Assembly (NCBI GenBank): GCA_037447655.1
Contig: JBBHKE010001492.1
Location: forward strand, 1-64,000
Source: Zygnema cylindricum
Lineage: Eukaryota > Streptophyta > Zygnematophyceae > Zygnematales > Zygnemataceae
Direction of reading: 5' to 3'
DNA: 64,000 nt
In this document: positions 1-10,853 of the stretch, piece by piece
How positions within the stretch are numbered: position 1 is the stretch's first letter
How the letters are laid out: each line of letters opens with the position of its first letter
The notes under the pieces: model-generated
What the model saw: the letters and a program-made list of their open reading frames with translations, nothing else
Told to the model about the DNA's origin: nothing
The model's database searches: none
Translations under genes and position numbers: made by a program

Positions 1-513
1 TGTACCATTTATCGGACTGTAAAGTACAATAGAAAAAATGTCCATTATCCGTAAAAATACTTTACAAAATAACTTTTTTTTTCTACTCTAAAAAATGTGG
101 GAAATCTGAATAATAAGACAACACCTAATCTCTTTCATTTTTAATTTCATTTTTTATAATTTTCACTTTTACCATTTTAACATTTTTATTTTTAACATTT
201 TCATTTTTAAAATGTCCGTTTTTAAGATATTCCTATTTGTAACTTTAAAAACTCCTTTGTTTACAAGAAAAACAGACTGATAAACTCTCTTTTACACTAA
301 ATTTATGATGACCATTTTTGAATTTTGAATTTTAATATTTTATCGCATTTTTTTTTTATTATTCTAAACAGAATTGATCCGCTCCTAATGATCCATGTGG
401 AATTATAATGAAGGAGAAAACAATAAAAGAAAAAGTAACTTTATCGTAAAACGTAACATAATACGTAAAGTAAAACATAACATAAAACATAACTTAAAAA
501 CATAATGTAAACC
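1..513. other. AT-rich gene-free flank
   Basis: Very AT-rich sequence downstream of the fucosyltransferase-like gene. A short degenerate repeat of the type aaaacataac lies at about 440-510. I see no coding exon, RNA gene or TIR element here. Confidence 0.6.
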
Positions 514-3500
514 TTATCTTTTTACGGGAAGATAACTAAAAGCACATTTGTTTTTTACCGTAGGTCTGTAAAGTACGACCGTTGAATTTCCATAATCTCC
601 GGCCCCGGTTGCAAAAGGACTCGGACGTCGAGAAAAAGACAAAATGTACCGAGATCGACTCATTAAATAAAATTCGGCCATAGTGGGCATCGCTAATTTC
701 AAACTCTCCACTCTTGTAGTATGTTTCACTTCACCGGAAGAATAATACACCGTCGCTCTTTTTGACATGCGATCAACAAGTTTCGGACGTAAAAGTTTGT
801 GATCGGTCGCAAGAAAAACATTGATCTTTGGTCGAGGATCAAATTCGGTAATAATTTCTTCTGTCATTGTTGAGTAAAAGCTTTCAAGACATTCCCAAAA
901 TGGAGAGTTTAAGATAGATTGCGCAATAGCTTCCTCTTCGGCTCTATATTCGGAACATTGTTTGTTATTGAATTCACATTTATTATTTCGAAGGTCGGTT
1001 TCAATGGACCTGAAAAAAAAAAAGATTCACAATATGTTATATACGTATCTTAAATTTTTAAGATACAATGCTTCTTGCAATCAGCATTGATAACAAGCAG
1101 ATTTGAATTTAGTCTCTATAACTTCAGTATCTTTAGCGTTTTTAAAATACGATGAGTACTGCCGTTTCGAGGATGTAACACTTTTTAATGTGTGAATTTC
1201 AGCGTCCCAAAAACATGGTTATACGACATGAGACGTCATTATTGCAATTTTTGAGATTTGTCGATAAAGTTTCAAACAAACGTTTCATGAAATGCGTGTC
1301 AATGCATTGAGACAAATTCAAAATATTTCACAACGACGTTTAATATTAAAAGACTAGTGTCAACAGAACAAACTAAATAAATACTGTCCCTATCAAGAGC
1401 AAAGGTTTTAACTCTCTTTCTCAATGACTTTTCCTTGTATTCAATTTTTTCTGTTAATAGTTGGTTCTACAACTCTTTCTTTCAATCTCGCCCTCCATGG
1501 CAGTCAGTCAGAGGAAATTTTTGTCTTACCTTGTGTTTGTACGTATGTGAATGGCCACATCAAACTGTAAATGGAAATACCCTCCTTTCGGAATTTCTGG
1601 ACCTTTTTCATTTGCGTCTGTTCCTCGCAAATTCATTGATATAATTTTTGCCAAACCTTTTTTAGGACCTTGGAGAAGATAACGCATGGCTTTTAAATGC
1701 ACACATCCTCTTGTTTGACAATTTAAAGTTTTCATTACACATTCTCTTAGGGTTTCATTTGTCATCCAAAAATCGTCAAAAGACTTGGGACTATTAGCAG
1801 TCATAATTTGAACGTTATTGTAAAGGTTCTTCACCATATCGACTTCTTGTCCTCCTGTAAGACTGAAGGAACTCCACATTTTACTGTAAACGGTTCCATT
1901 GACATCGTCCACAATTAAATCGGGAAGGCAGTTGAACGCTTTGCAAAGTATCCTCAAAACCTGTGTGGAAAAGCAAGAAATAAAGAGACAAAAAGTGAGG
2001 GGAACAAAGAGCCAAAGAAAGTGCTAACGGTTGCAATTGACAAGAACCTAAAGTCTAATAATGTCCGGTGTCCATGATAGATGTTAGAATGTCCAACAGT
2101 GAATGTCCATTGGCAATTAACCCGCTGTTATATGTTTGATGTGTTCAATGTCCATCGACTAATGTACGGTACACAATGTCCAACATCATTCAACGTCCAA
2201 TGCCCAATGTCAAATAGGACGATGTAATGTCTAATGTCCAGTGTCCAATGTCTAATGTTCCATGTCCAGTGTCAGAATGCCACAATGTCACAATGTCAAA
2301 CGTTCAATGTCACAGTGTCACAATGTCACAATGTCCATTGCCCAACGTCTAATATCCAATGTCTAATGTCCAAAATTGAATTTCAATGTTCCATGAACAA
2401 TGTCCATCAAAGGTGAGTGTTAGACCTTGCTGTGGGGTCCAGCCACGATGACCACAAGCCTCCTTCCTGAGAGAAGGCTGTATACATAGGAGCTTTTGTA
2501 TCCTTTTAGAGAACTTCCAAGGCCTCCCCGGGGTAGCACTGCCAAAAACTTTGTGTTTGGATATGATAAGTCCCCCAGGGAAGTGGTGGGCCGTCCACGA
2601 AACTTTCCCTTTCTGGCCATGGCCCTGTCTGGAAGGAGAGCTGGACCACATGCATCCTCATCCTGTTAGGGAGAGGAAGTGGAAGAGGGAGAGAGTAAGG
2701 GTTAGTGTGATTGTAATATCTACAATAGTAACTTTTCGTATTCCTGATAGGCACTACCGTTTGCAGTATTAGCCCACATTCAGCAGTAAATAATGCTTTT
2801 TGATAAGCTAATTTAGACTAAAAAAAAAAACATTCCATCGCATCCCAGCATGTCATGTAAAATAATGTTACATCACATATCTCAAAGGTCACATCAAATC
2901 AAAGTAACATCACATCATGTAAAAATAAAATCATGTCAGATCAGGATGTCTAGAATGTCACGTCATGTAAAACAATTCACGTCATTTCATGTGGCATCCT
3001 CTTATCCTATCCAAAGTTCAAGTAAGTGAAAACATTTGGAAATGCTATATGTGTATTTTACATACCGTACATGTATAATTCTCCGAAAACCATTTAGTAT
3101 GCGTGTAGTATGGGGTTACCATATACAGTGTTTCCAAACGTTTTACGTATTTGAACCATGATCCTATCACTCACCAGGGCTGGCAACTCTCCCCTAGGCT
3201 CCTCCTCTCCCCCAAGGAGACGCTGTAATCTAGCAATCTCGGCCCATTTTTGCTCTCTGTTGGGCCGTTGATCATCCTCACTGCCATCCTCATTGGCACC
3301 CACATTGCCATCCGCAGTAGTGTCCGTGTAATCTAACGATTGAAGCTGTAAAGCAAATTCCATAAATGGTCGGTGTCAAATTGTTTGGAAGCATACAATA
3401 TTGGAGCACACGTACATGTTGTGGAATATCTCAAATTTGTGAACAATCTAAAACTTCGTACATTTACACTACATTAAGAAAGCATAAGATTGAGCATTAA

Positions 3501-6500
3501 ACGGTTAGAGCAGCCTTCAAGCTTTAAGAAGAAAATGAAGAGCAAGTAAATGCATTTTGAATAAAAGCCATCATATGGAAGATAGTATTTAGAATGTTCA
3601 TTTGTGCAATGCCCATTTTCTTCATGATGAAAATTCTATGCGTAAACTTCACCACTACACCGCGAATCGTAATTAGAGTAATGAAAAATTAGAGTACAAA
3701 AACTAAAAAAAAAAATTAGAGTAATTAACGCTAATTTATGTGATAGAGCTGTTTCAACTATGAAGTTTACTCTAATTTATTTAAGTACTCTAATTTGGCA
3801 CGCTAATATCCTCTACTGTAAATAAGGTATTTGTACAGAATTTGGCAAAACGTACAGTTTATTGTCACTATGACGTTTGCACTACGTGGTTTGTTAAAAC
3901 GCAGTTACATGATAACGGCCTGTATTAAATCATTATTTGTACTTTTTTACTTAATAAAGTACAATTTTGCACGGTCGGAGGTCGTCCGTACTCCACACTA
4001 TTTAAAACGAACCTATATTAGAATTAAAAACGATAATTAAACTTTACCTTAAATAGAATAATGAAAAAATTAGAATCATTTACTCTATTTCATGTGATAG
4101 AGTCGAAATTTCGAGCGACCGAATTAGAGTAATTTACTCTAATTACGATTCGCGGTGTACACTGCTCATCGTTATTAGCGTTAAATATTTATTAGTGTTG
4201 CTGCGAAATTATAATTAATAATACTAGTTTAGGTCAAGGAGACGTGGCAGATTGTAGTCCACGTCCTTAAATAATGTTGTTAACGCTATTTTGTGATTTT
4301 TGGCCAGAAGAATTGGCGACCAAATTAGTGTTAATAACACTAATGACGATGAGCGGAGTAAAGTTCCATCTTCATAATAAAAGTTTTGATCTTCCAATGT
4401 TCAATGTCAATTTAATAATTATCATCAATAGGATGAAAATTCATGCACATTAAACAATTAGAAATTGGTCAAAATCATAGTCACCGGTATTGGGGGAAAC
4501 ATTAGGCAAATAACTCGCTTGCACCAACCCATTCACGGAAATGGCGAATGTTCCCAAGAATTTTAGGGTTTTATCCTTTACGAACCAAAATAACCTAACA
4601 GTGGACTACAATATGATTTTGTATGGTATTAAAGGAACACGCAAATTGTAACTCTGTCCTTCATCATTAGTATAGTAGAGTTCAAACCCTTCTTCACATT
4701 TAACAGTTTTTGTTTTGTCTCTAGTTTATAATCAATCTATCGCTGCAAAAATGCATTGCATGTAGATGCTTTGTATTTTCATTCATAAGAAAAAATCTAA
4801 CTCTATGATATTCCTGCAGAATATGGGAAAAGTACGGGGTTTTGCATTCGTGGAATACTCTCGTACAAATATTCCCGAATGGCAAATCTGGTAACTATGG
4901 TCAAAATGTTAAAAGGTTCTTAGTAATTACCAACATGTTAAATGACAATGCACACGTTTCCGCATTCAAGTGAATAAAGGTTTTGTCCATACAAAAACTC
5001 TCAAAAGTCAAAATGGCATTATGAAGGAGGAATTTAATGCCAAATACAGTATGAAAAAAATAGAACATCAAAAGAACAGTTTTAATTTAAATGATGACCA
5101 ATACTAAGTAAATCATTGTGCGTTACAAAGTCCTGTTTAGACTGTCAAAAACGTATCATTAGTATTCTAATTAACAACATAAATCATCATCTTGTACCTA
5201 AAGGCACACATGTTATCGTAAAAACAGATCAAGCCAATCGGACAAAAAAAAGGTACATGAGAATCCAACATTTTGAAAAGCAAAAAAAAAATACTCTACA
5301 AATAGTTTTTACCTGGAAATGCATGAAGCCACCCAAAAAACATTGATATAACTACAAATATCTCTTCAAAAACCCAAGAAACTGTGAAACATCCCAAAGA
5401 TCCCTCTATGCACATGCATGTCATTATTTAACAAAAACAACAAAAATGATCCGTCTCTCGTCTGCAAAAATCAGCAAAACAATCATTTTTCAATGTTCGA
5501 TTGTCATTCATGAAATTTTTTATTTCGAGACAGCTCGCCACCATTAGTGCTGGTTGTGCCTAGCGAGCTTCAATTGATTTTGCATTGCTGAACCCAAACT
5601 AATGCCGGTATAATTGCTACATAAAATGATCCACAAACACTCTTGCTTTACACAGCGCAAAACAATCGTTTAAAGTAATAAAGTGGACATAAGTGCGTAA
5701 AAGGACCACGCCATTGATTGCCAGTCACTGTCTCATGAATCCAATGTCCCATGTCGAGTACTCGTTTTCGTCTATTCATATCATTATGCAAATGTTTGGC
5801 TTTCGATGTTCAAGGTCGATATTCTATGCCCTATGTTCAACGTTTAATCTCTGATGATGGATTTTGGTGCCCAAGTTTGATGATTCATGTTCCATGTTTA
5901 AATTCGATGTACAACATTCTTTGTCTGATCCATGTTCCATGTTCAAAGTTCAATATTCAATGTTCAATGTTCAATGTTCAATGTACAATGTTCAATGTTC
6001 AATGTTCAATGTTCGATGTTTGATGTTCGATGTTCCATGTTCCATGTTCAATGTTCGATATTCGATGTTCGATGTTCCATGTTCCATGTTCCATGTTCCA
6101 TGTTCAATGTTCAATGTTCCATGTTCACTGTTCACTCTTTCTTGGTCAATGTTAAGTTCAAGACCATAAAAACAACCTGTTTAACGTCCATTCTCCAATG
6201 TTCAATGTTCGAATATCCAATGTTTAATGTTTAATGTCCAATGTCCGATTGTTCAAAATGTGCAATATCTGACATTTGCATACTGAAAATTAGCATCGAA
6301 AATTGACGAAAAACACCAGCAGTTTGCGAATCAAATGGAACCAAATTCTTTGACATAAACCATTCTCGTTTTTTTATAAGTTTCATGCTTTAAAGGGAAA
6401 AAAAAAGTATTCAGCCACCCTAAAATACTCATCATTTCCTTTTCCAGAAGAAAAACTGTAGAAATCTTTGAAGTATTCAAACATTCTCGATCTACTTTCC

Positions 6501-6729
6501 ATCAAAATAGATCATGCTGCCCGAATCCCTCAGAAACCCTAAATGTATTCGAAAGCTTTTTTGGAATGCTTACATGTCGACGTGGAGGCTGTTCAAAAAC
6601 AGTTTCCGCAACAGCTGGCAGCAGCAGATTGGCCGCCAGCATCAGTCCGTACAATAGCAAGGCAGACTTCCAGATTCTATCGCCACGTGGCAAGAGACAT
6701 TGTGGTAAAAAGCCGTTGGAGCGAACCAT
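514..6729 (-). CDS. GT37-like fucosyltransferase, multi-exon
   Basis: Five exons on the minus strand: 6729-6574, 3345-3175, about 2628-2426, 1960-1530 and 1009-514 (stop). The first starts with ATG at 6729; after about 20 residues comes one hydrophobic segment (SALLLYGLMLAANLLLPAV), the type II Golgi anchor expected of glycosyltransferases. Exon 3 holds a GLGSSLKGYKSSYVYSLLSG stretch resembling the GLGN...FLYALLT nucleotide-sugar region of plant FUT1. Exon 4 ends in AIHIRT, like the family's GIQ(V/I)R motif. Exon 5 carries MAEFYLMSRS, like AEMYLLS. Acceptors before exons 4 and 5 are CAG after pyrimidine tracts, and exons 3-4-5 join in frame (donors AAG|GT and AAG|GTAAGA). The join of exon 2 (donor CTG|GTGAGT) to exon 3 does not keep frame at the best acceptor, so an exon may be missing or ATG 2620 may be a start. 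About 480 aa in total, near family size. Inferred substrate: a cell-wall or glycoprotein glycan. Family call fairly sure, exon 1-2 linkage less so. Confidence 0.62.
2040..2412. repeat. Degenerate CAATGTC(CA) minisatellite
   Basis: Dozens of imperfect copies of an 8-10 nt unit, CAATGTC or CAATGTCCA, in the intron between exons 3 and 4 of the GT37-like gene. Apparent reading frames here are repeat artefacts. Confidence 0.85.
2825..2998. repeat. Degenerate CATCACAT / CATGTAAAA repeat
   Basis: Irregular copies of catcacat and catgtaaaa motifs in the intron between GT37-like exons 2 and 3. Related in style to the two CAATGT minisatellites of the same gene. Confidence 0.55.
3658..4157. mobile_element. 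Stowaway-like MITE, 500 bp
   Basis: Terminal inverted repeats of about 24 bp, beginning CACCGCGAATCGTAATTAG at the left and ending in its reverse complement at the right. The element is flanked by TA on both sides (3656-3657 and 4158-4159), as expected for Tc1/mariner-type insertion. No transposase is encoded. It lies in the large intron of the GT37-like gene. Confidence 0.85.
4160..4358. mobile_element. Second TA-flanked MITE, 199 bp
   Basis: Imperfect TIRs: CACTGCTCATCGTTATTAGC at the left against the complement of ...CGATGAGCGGAG at the right. TA dinucleotides flank it at 4158-4159 and 4359-4360. The left TA is also the right TA of the preceding MITE, so the two sit back to back. Confidence 0.8.
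4361..5739. other. Intronic sequence, nothing recognised
   Basis: AT-rich interior of the large intron of the GT37-like gene. I see no exon with flanking splice sites, no RNA gene and no clear inverted repeat. Confidence 0.5.
5740..6245. repeat. (TTCAATGT)n minisatellite
   Basis: Near-perfect 8-bp tandem repeat (ttcaatgt, with variants ttcgatgt and ttccatgt), most regular between 5940 and 6130. Eight is not a multiple of three, so all three frames stay open and yield spurious VQCSMF-type peptides. It lies in the first intron of the GT37-like gene. Confidence 0.92.
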
Positions 6730-6859
6730 GACGCCAGGGGAGCCACTCCGTAATAAGAAAGTCCCCTCCAGAATTTTAAAAAGTTCAACCAATTTCAAGC
6801 TGGAGTATCTTGGGCGGCGTCCGTACAATGAAAGGTACATTTTCGCACGCGCACGTTGA

Positions 6860-8228
6860 TCTCAAAGGTAGATGAGGGGGGGGACAAAAGTACCTATGGA
6901 TAGGGTCGGCTATATCTACAGAGTCCTGCCAAAACAAAGAAATTTATTGACATACGACTGACTATTTTTATGTACTATTGTACTTTCAGTATAAAGTACG
7001 TAAGGTACAAAAAGCAATGGTAACAATTGACAGCGTCGACACTGAAATTAGTGAAATATACATTAGGTGTCAGGATACACGTGGTCAATTACTGCTGGTT
7101 GTAGGATATTTTCTGAGATTACTGCGTACTTCAAAATGAGGGAATGAGGGATAGTTTAGTGCATTCTGTACGATTGCACAGTATCCCGTACTTTCTTTTT
7201 TCGTTTTTTTTTTAAGAACATTTTTACCGTAGAACCTAATAAGATTCTCCAAAGGGTCCAGGACTCCAGGCGTAAAAAATTGACCGTTCATTTTTTTTTA
7301 CCGTCCGTCTAATTTTGCCGCGAAGCAATCGCTACATTCAAAACGCGGCTTACCACTTTCATCAAACAGTCCTCAAGGAAGACGGTGGCTACTTACAGGC
7401 CGTGTAAAATCTCAACACGTGGATAAGTGGATAAGTGTCACAAAGATAACCAATGATTTACTTCCACGTCTTAGATGTCACACGTACAGTACAGTACTGT
7501 AGTGGTAAACATATGCGAGCGCTACAGTACAGTTCAGTACAGTACTTACTGTTATACCGTAGATTTCTGCCACGAACTGATGCCTGACTTCCTACCACAG
7601 GAACATATTTTAGTGTGATCCGTTGTCGGGACGCTGACAGCCATGATTATGTGACGATGCGCGACAGGCAAGGGTTTTCTGTCGTTTTCCTCAGAATTGA
7701 ACGTTGCACCCAGAAAATCTTGTGTCGTAGGCAGAATCTAAAGAGCGGAAGTACAACTTACGTCATCCTTAAACATATAGTGTACTTCAGATTGTCGGCT
7801 TAGCTTTTCCGACCTTACGCCGACGTCATGCCAGCTCACCTACAGACATTTTCGTCAACTACGTCGTCAGCGAGTTTAAACCAAAGCATAGTTCAAAACA
7901 TAGTTGTTCAAATCGCGCGATTTTTTCCTTTTTCCCGATTGAAACGTATAATTCGTGACTTTTGAAAAAATCGTAAAAAAACGTGCTGTAAACTGAAACT
8001 GTAAAATTTACGGAAACCTGTAAACAAATTACTGTAACTGTACATTTTTTTACGGATATGTACGGAATAAAACGGGAAATATGCGTTGTACTCATTGGTA
8101 CTTTCTGTTCAGTGAACTGAACAGGAATACCACGGAAGTTGTACGTTATATAATCGAAAATGTACGGACATTTTCGAAAAGAGACGTTGAACGTCACAAT
8201 AATTTCGCGCGTTCAGTTTGAAATTTGT
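6860..8228. other. Repeat-derived intergenic DNA, GTAC-rich
   Basis: No gene recognised. GTAC-containing words are dense; 7481-7560 has clustered palindromic gtacagtacagtactgta words around a central spacer. The short open frames here have no family resemblance. Confidence 0.5.
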
Positions 8229-8231
8229 ACG

Positions 8232-8266
8232 GGCGTCTTCTTCAACTTTTTTTGAAAGAAGACGCC
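8232..8266. other. Perfect hairpin, stem about 12 bp
   Basis: GGCGTCTTCTTC on the left pairs with GAAGAAGACGCC-type sequence on the right across a short T-rich loop. It may be the tip of an unrecognised palindromic element. Confidence 0.55.
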
Positions 8267-8569
8267 ATGGAACATTGAAAACGAAACCGCGAGGAAGCCG
8301 TCCCCATATCCTACCCTCCTCCCTCCCAAGCTTTTTACTATCCTCGCCTCTAGACTTCGACAAAAGCAATCATGCCCAGAAATCGTGCAAAATTCTATGT
8401 CGGGCAAATTGCTGAATGTGAAAAATGTCATTTGTTTTTGGTCTGTATTTTATTTTTTTGGAGTAATGCGCTGTCTGCGAGATAGAGAAAGAAGGCAGAC
8501 AGAAGGCGGCCATGTCTGTCTGTCAGATAGGCTCGGACAGACGAAATTTCATAAAATTTTACCTTCGTG

Positions 8570-8645
8570 GCATTCGAACCCGGGTACGTCAACTGTGTAG
8601 CGTACCCTAAGGTGAACGACTGGACTACCAGTTGGTGAAGAAGTT
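8570..8645 (-). repeat. tRNA-like (SINE-type) promoter segment
   Basis: Read on the minus strand, an A-box-like TGGTAGTCCAGTCG is followed about 35 nt later by a B box GGGTTCGAATGCC. The T-arm does not pair well and no full cloverleaf is evident, so this is a SINE head or tRNA relic rather than a working tRNA gene. Confidence 0.4.
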
Positions 8646-8880
8646 CCGATACCAGCAAGGAGTGTGATAAAAATATAAGGAGTTTATTTTTTTACCGCTC
8701 ATTTAACGGAAAAAACTTGCAAACTGCGTTATATGTAATAGTTTTTTTGTTTTTTATGTACGGAATAGTACGGAAGGAAATTCATTAACGATTTTTTGCG
8801 ATTTGATCAAAAGGTTCAATGCGTTTGTTACGTATAATTCGTCGCGTACGGTACGTTCGCACTAATCGCCGTGAACAACT

Positions 8881-9475
8881 ATGGTTCAAAAGTAGGTGAA
8901 AGTAGGCCAATACAATATGCCTATTGTACACAAAACATACAATATGGCCTTAAGACCCATATTGTATTGGTCGCAAAATGAAAAAAAATAGTAACAAGGT
9001 TGAGTTGCACATCGATCGATAGAGAATTAAACGTCATGTCTAAATTTTGAAAAACATTCGGACAAATTTTTATTTTTCCGTGAGTTTTGAGGTATTTTTT
9101 ATTTAAACCGTCAGATTTTGGACAATCGGACGGTCGCTGATCAAAGTAGCGATCTAAGAAGATCACACGAAAAGCCCATACCACAACTTACGATAGGACT
9201 TACGTCCGCGTTGTTTTTTTTTCGGGTTTTTTTATTTTTCGGGTTTTTTTTTTCCGGGTTTTTTTTCCCGTCGAATGCCATCCTACGCCGTGTCAGTTCG
9301 CTAAAAAATTTCGTTCGGCGGCGTGCGCTGTACTATGATGATACGTCAGATTCGTACGTTCGTACAAGAGTGTGCACAACGCACACACATAGTATGCCTA
9401 CTTTGCGCGAGTTTTGTGCCAAGTTTTGTGCGCCTACCAAAGGCCTACCATAAAAACACCTACTTTTGAACTATG
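8881..9475 (+). mobile_element. ATAGTTCAAAAGTAGG MITE, copy 1
   Basis: Ends in inverted GTTCAAAAGTAGG repeats. The first 150 bp hold palindromic words such as caatatgcctattg and catacaatatgg. Homologous over its length to 35040-35592 and, inverted, to 26020-26474. No transposase is encoded. The 9-10 bp target duplication seen at the 26-kb copy suggests a Mutator-like family. Confidence 0.75.
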
Positions 9476-9791
9476 AACCAAAGTGACGCTTGACCAATGA
9501 GCACGAAAACTTTGACGCACCTCGTCGCAACTTGTCGCACCTTGTCGCAGGTATCATAGGATTTCAACCATTTCGTACAAATAAAATTACACGGAATTTG
9601 TTTTTTGTCGGCGCATGTACCGCGTTTTGTAAATGTTGTTCGTACCAGCGGCGGGCACTTTTAGAATCTTTTACGTACGATCGTTATTGCCGAAGCGATC
9701 CGCCTTTGGAATTAATTATTTTACACGTGCGTACGGTCCCTAGTTTAATTTGGTCATTCGCGCTGTTGGTACAACCATGTCATGTCGCGAG

Positions 9792-10734
9792 TAAGGGCGT
9801 GTCCCCATGTGTTCAAGTAAGGGTTTTTTTCCGTCTTTTTCACAAAAAATGGGACTTCCAACGAGAAAATATTATGCCGTACGAAAAAATGGGCAAAAAC
9901 ACAAGTACATTTTGCGTCTTCATGGAACTTGGAAGGTACGGCAATTTGGCGTTATTATCATCGCGACCCACTTCTAGCTCATCTTCACACTTGCACTGGA
10001 ATCAAATCGCGCCCTGATTTTAATCAAAATATTACCCTATTGACGAATAGAAAACCAGGATTGCACGCGTCAAACGTTTTCAAAAAAAAATGCACGAAAG
10101 AAAGTACACGCCATTTTTTTCACTGCTCGTCACGCGCATGCACCTAAGAAAATGACAAACATGTAAGGAAACAAATTTGCAGGGGTCTCGGACCTCCACT
10201 TTCCTTTATGGGTCCTTTGCAAAATTTTACGCCATCCTCGTCTCTCCCCCTCTTTCTCACTCAACCACTCCTCTTTCTCTTTTATGTACACGAGATGCAA
10301 CAATAATAGTATCAAATGAAAAATATATTTTTTTCTTTTTTTTTAATATTTTGGCCTAAGTTTGATGGCATATCGAATGATAAAATATAAGAAAACGAAA
10401 TAGGGAAGCCATGGCGGAAAATCTACGTACTGATGACGTCACATGGTAGCATGACTGCGCTATGTCACAAAACCCTAAACATCTACAACGTCACAAAAAC
10501 CTCGACGCCTACAACCGTCGTCGTTTTTAGGAAGTTTCGTAGTTTCTTAGTCGTCTACATTTCGTTTCGTAGACTATCGCACATTTTGTAGATGTCTATA
10601 ACTGTCACATATTCGAATTAATGAACTCGCAAGTAATGATTGACATAGGCACACTTTGAAAAGTACACCGTAAAATCTGCGCTAAATTCCAAAGTAATGT
10701 TTCAAAGTTTCGGTTACATGGGGAAACGCCCTAA
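9792..10734 (+). mobile_element. TAAGGG(C/T)GTGTCCCCATG TIR element, copy 1
   Basis: Begins TAAGGGCGTGTCCCCATG and ends with its imperfect complement CATGGGGAAACGCCCTTA-like sequence. Internal landmarks shared with the copies at 10854 and 35732 include ggggtctc.gacctccac, ctctccccctctttctc and several tgtcacaaaaccctaaac words. It is non-autonomous. Confidence 0.75.
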
Positions 10735-10853
10735 GTCACGCGATACTCCTCAAATATCAACCTCCATCGATAATTCATGATGGAATCTCTCTTACGAAGC
10801 GATTCGTCAAATATTTCCATACATCAGACGTATGCACTAAAATGCGTTTGCGG

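Noticed and set aside
2349-2772. Other frames overlapping GT37-like exon 3
   Set aside because: Only the frame with the FUT-like GLGSSLKGYKSS stretch joins in phase to exon 4.
5740-6245. CRISPR-like array or a repeat protein (VQCSMF frames)
   Set aside because: It is a continuous 8-bp tandem repeat with no spacers. All frames stay open because 8 is not a multiple of 3.
6502-6859. Plus-strand frames at 6543-6859
   Set aside because: They are shadows of the minus-strand signal-anchor exon, whose frame has a hydrophobic segment and a GTAAGC donor.
8570-8645. Functional tRNA gene
   Set aside because: B box present but T-arm and acceptor stem do not pair.
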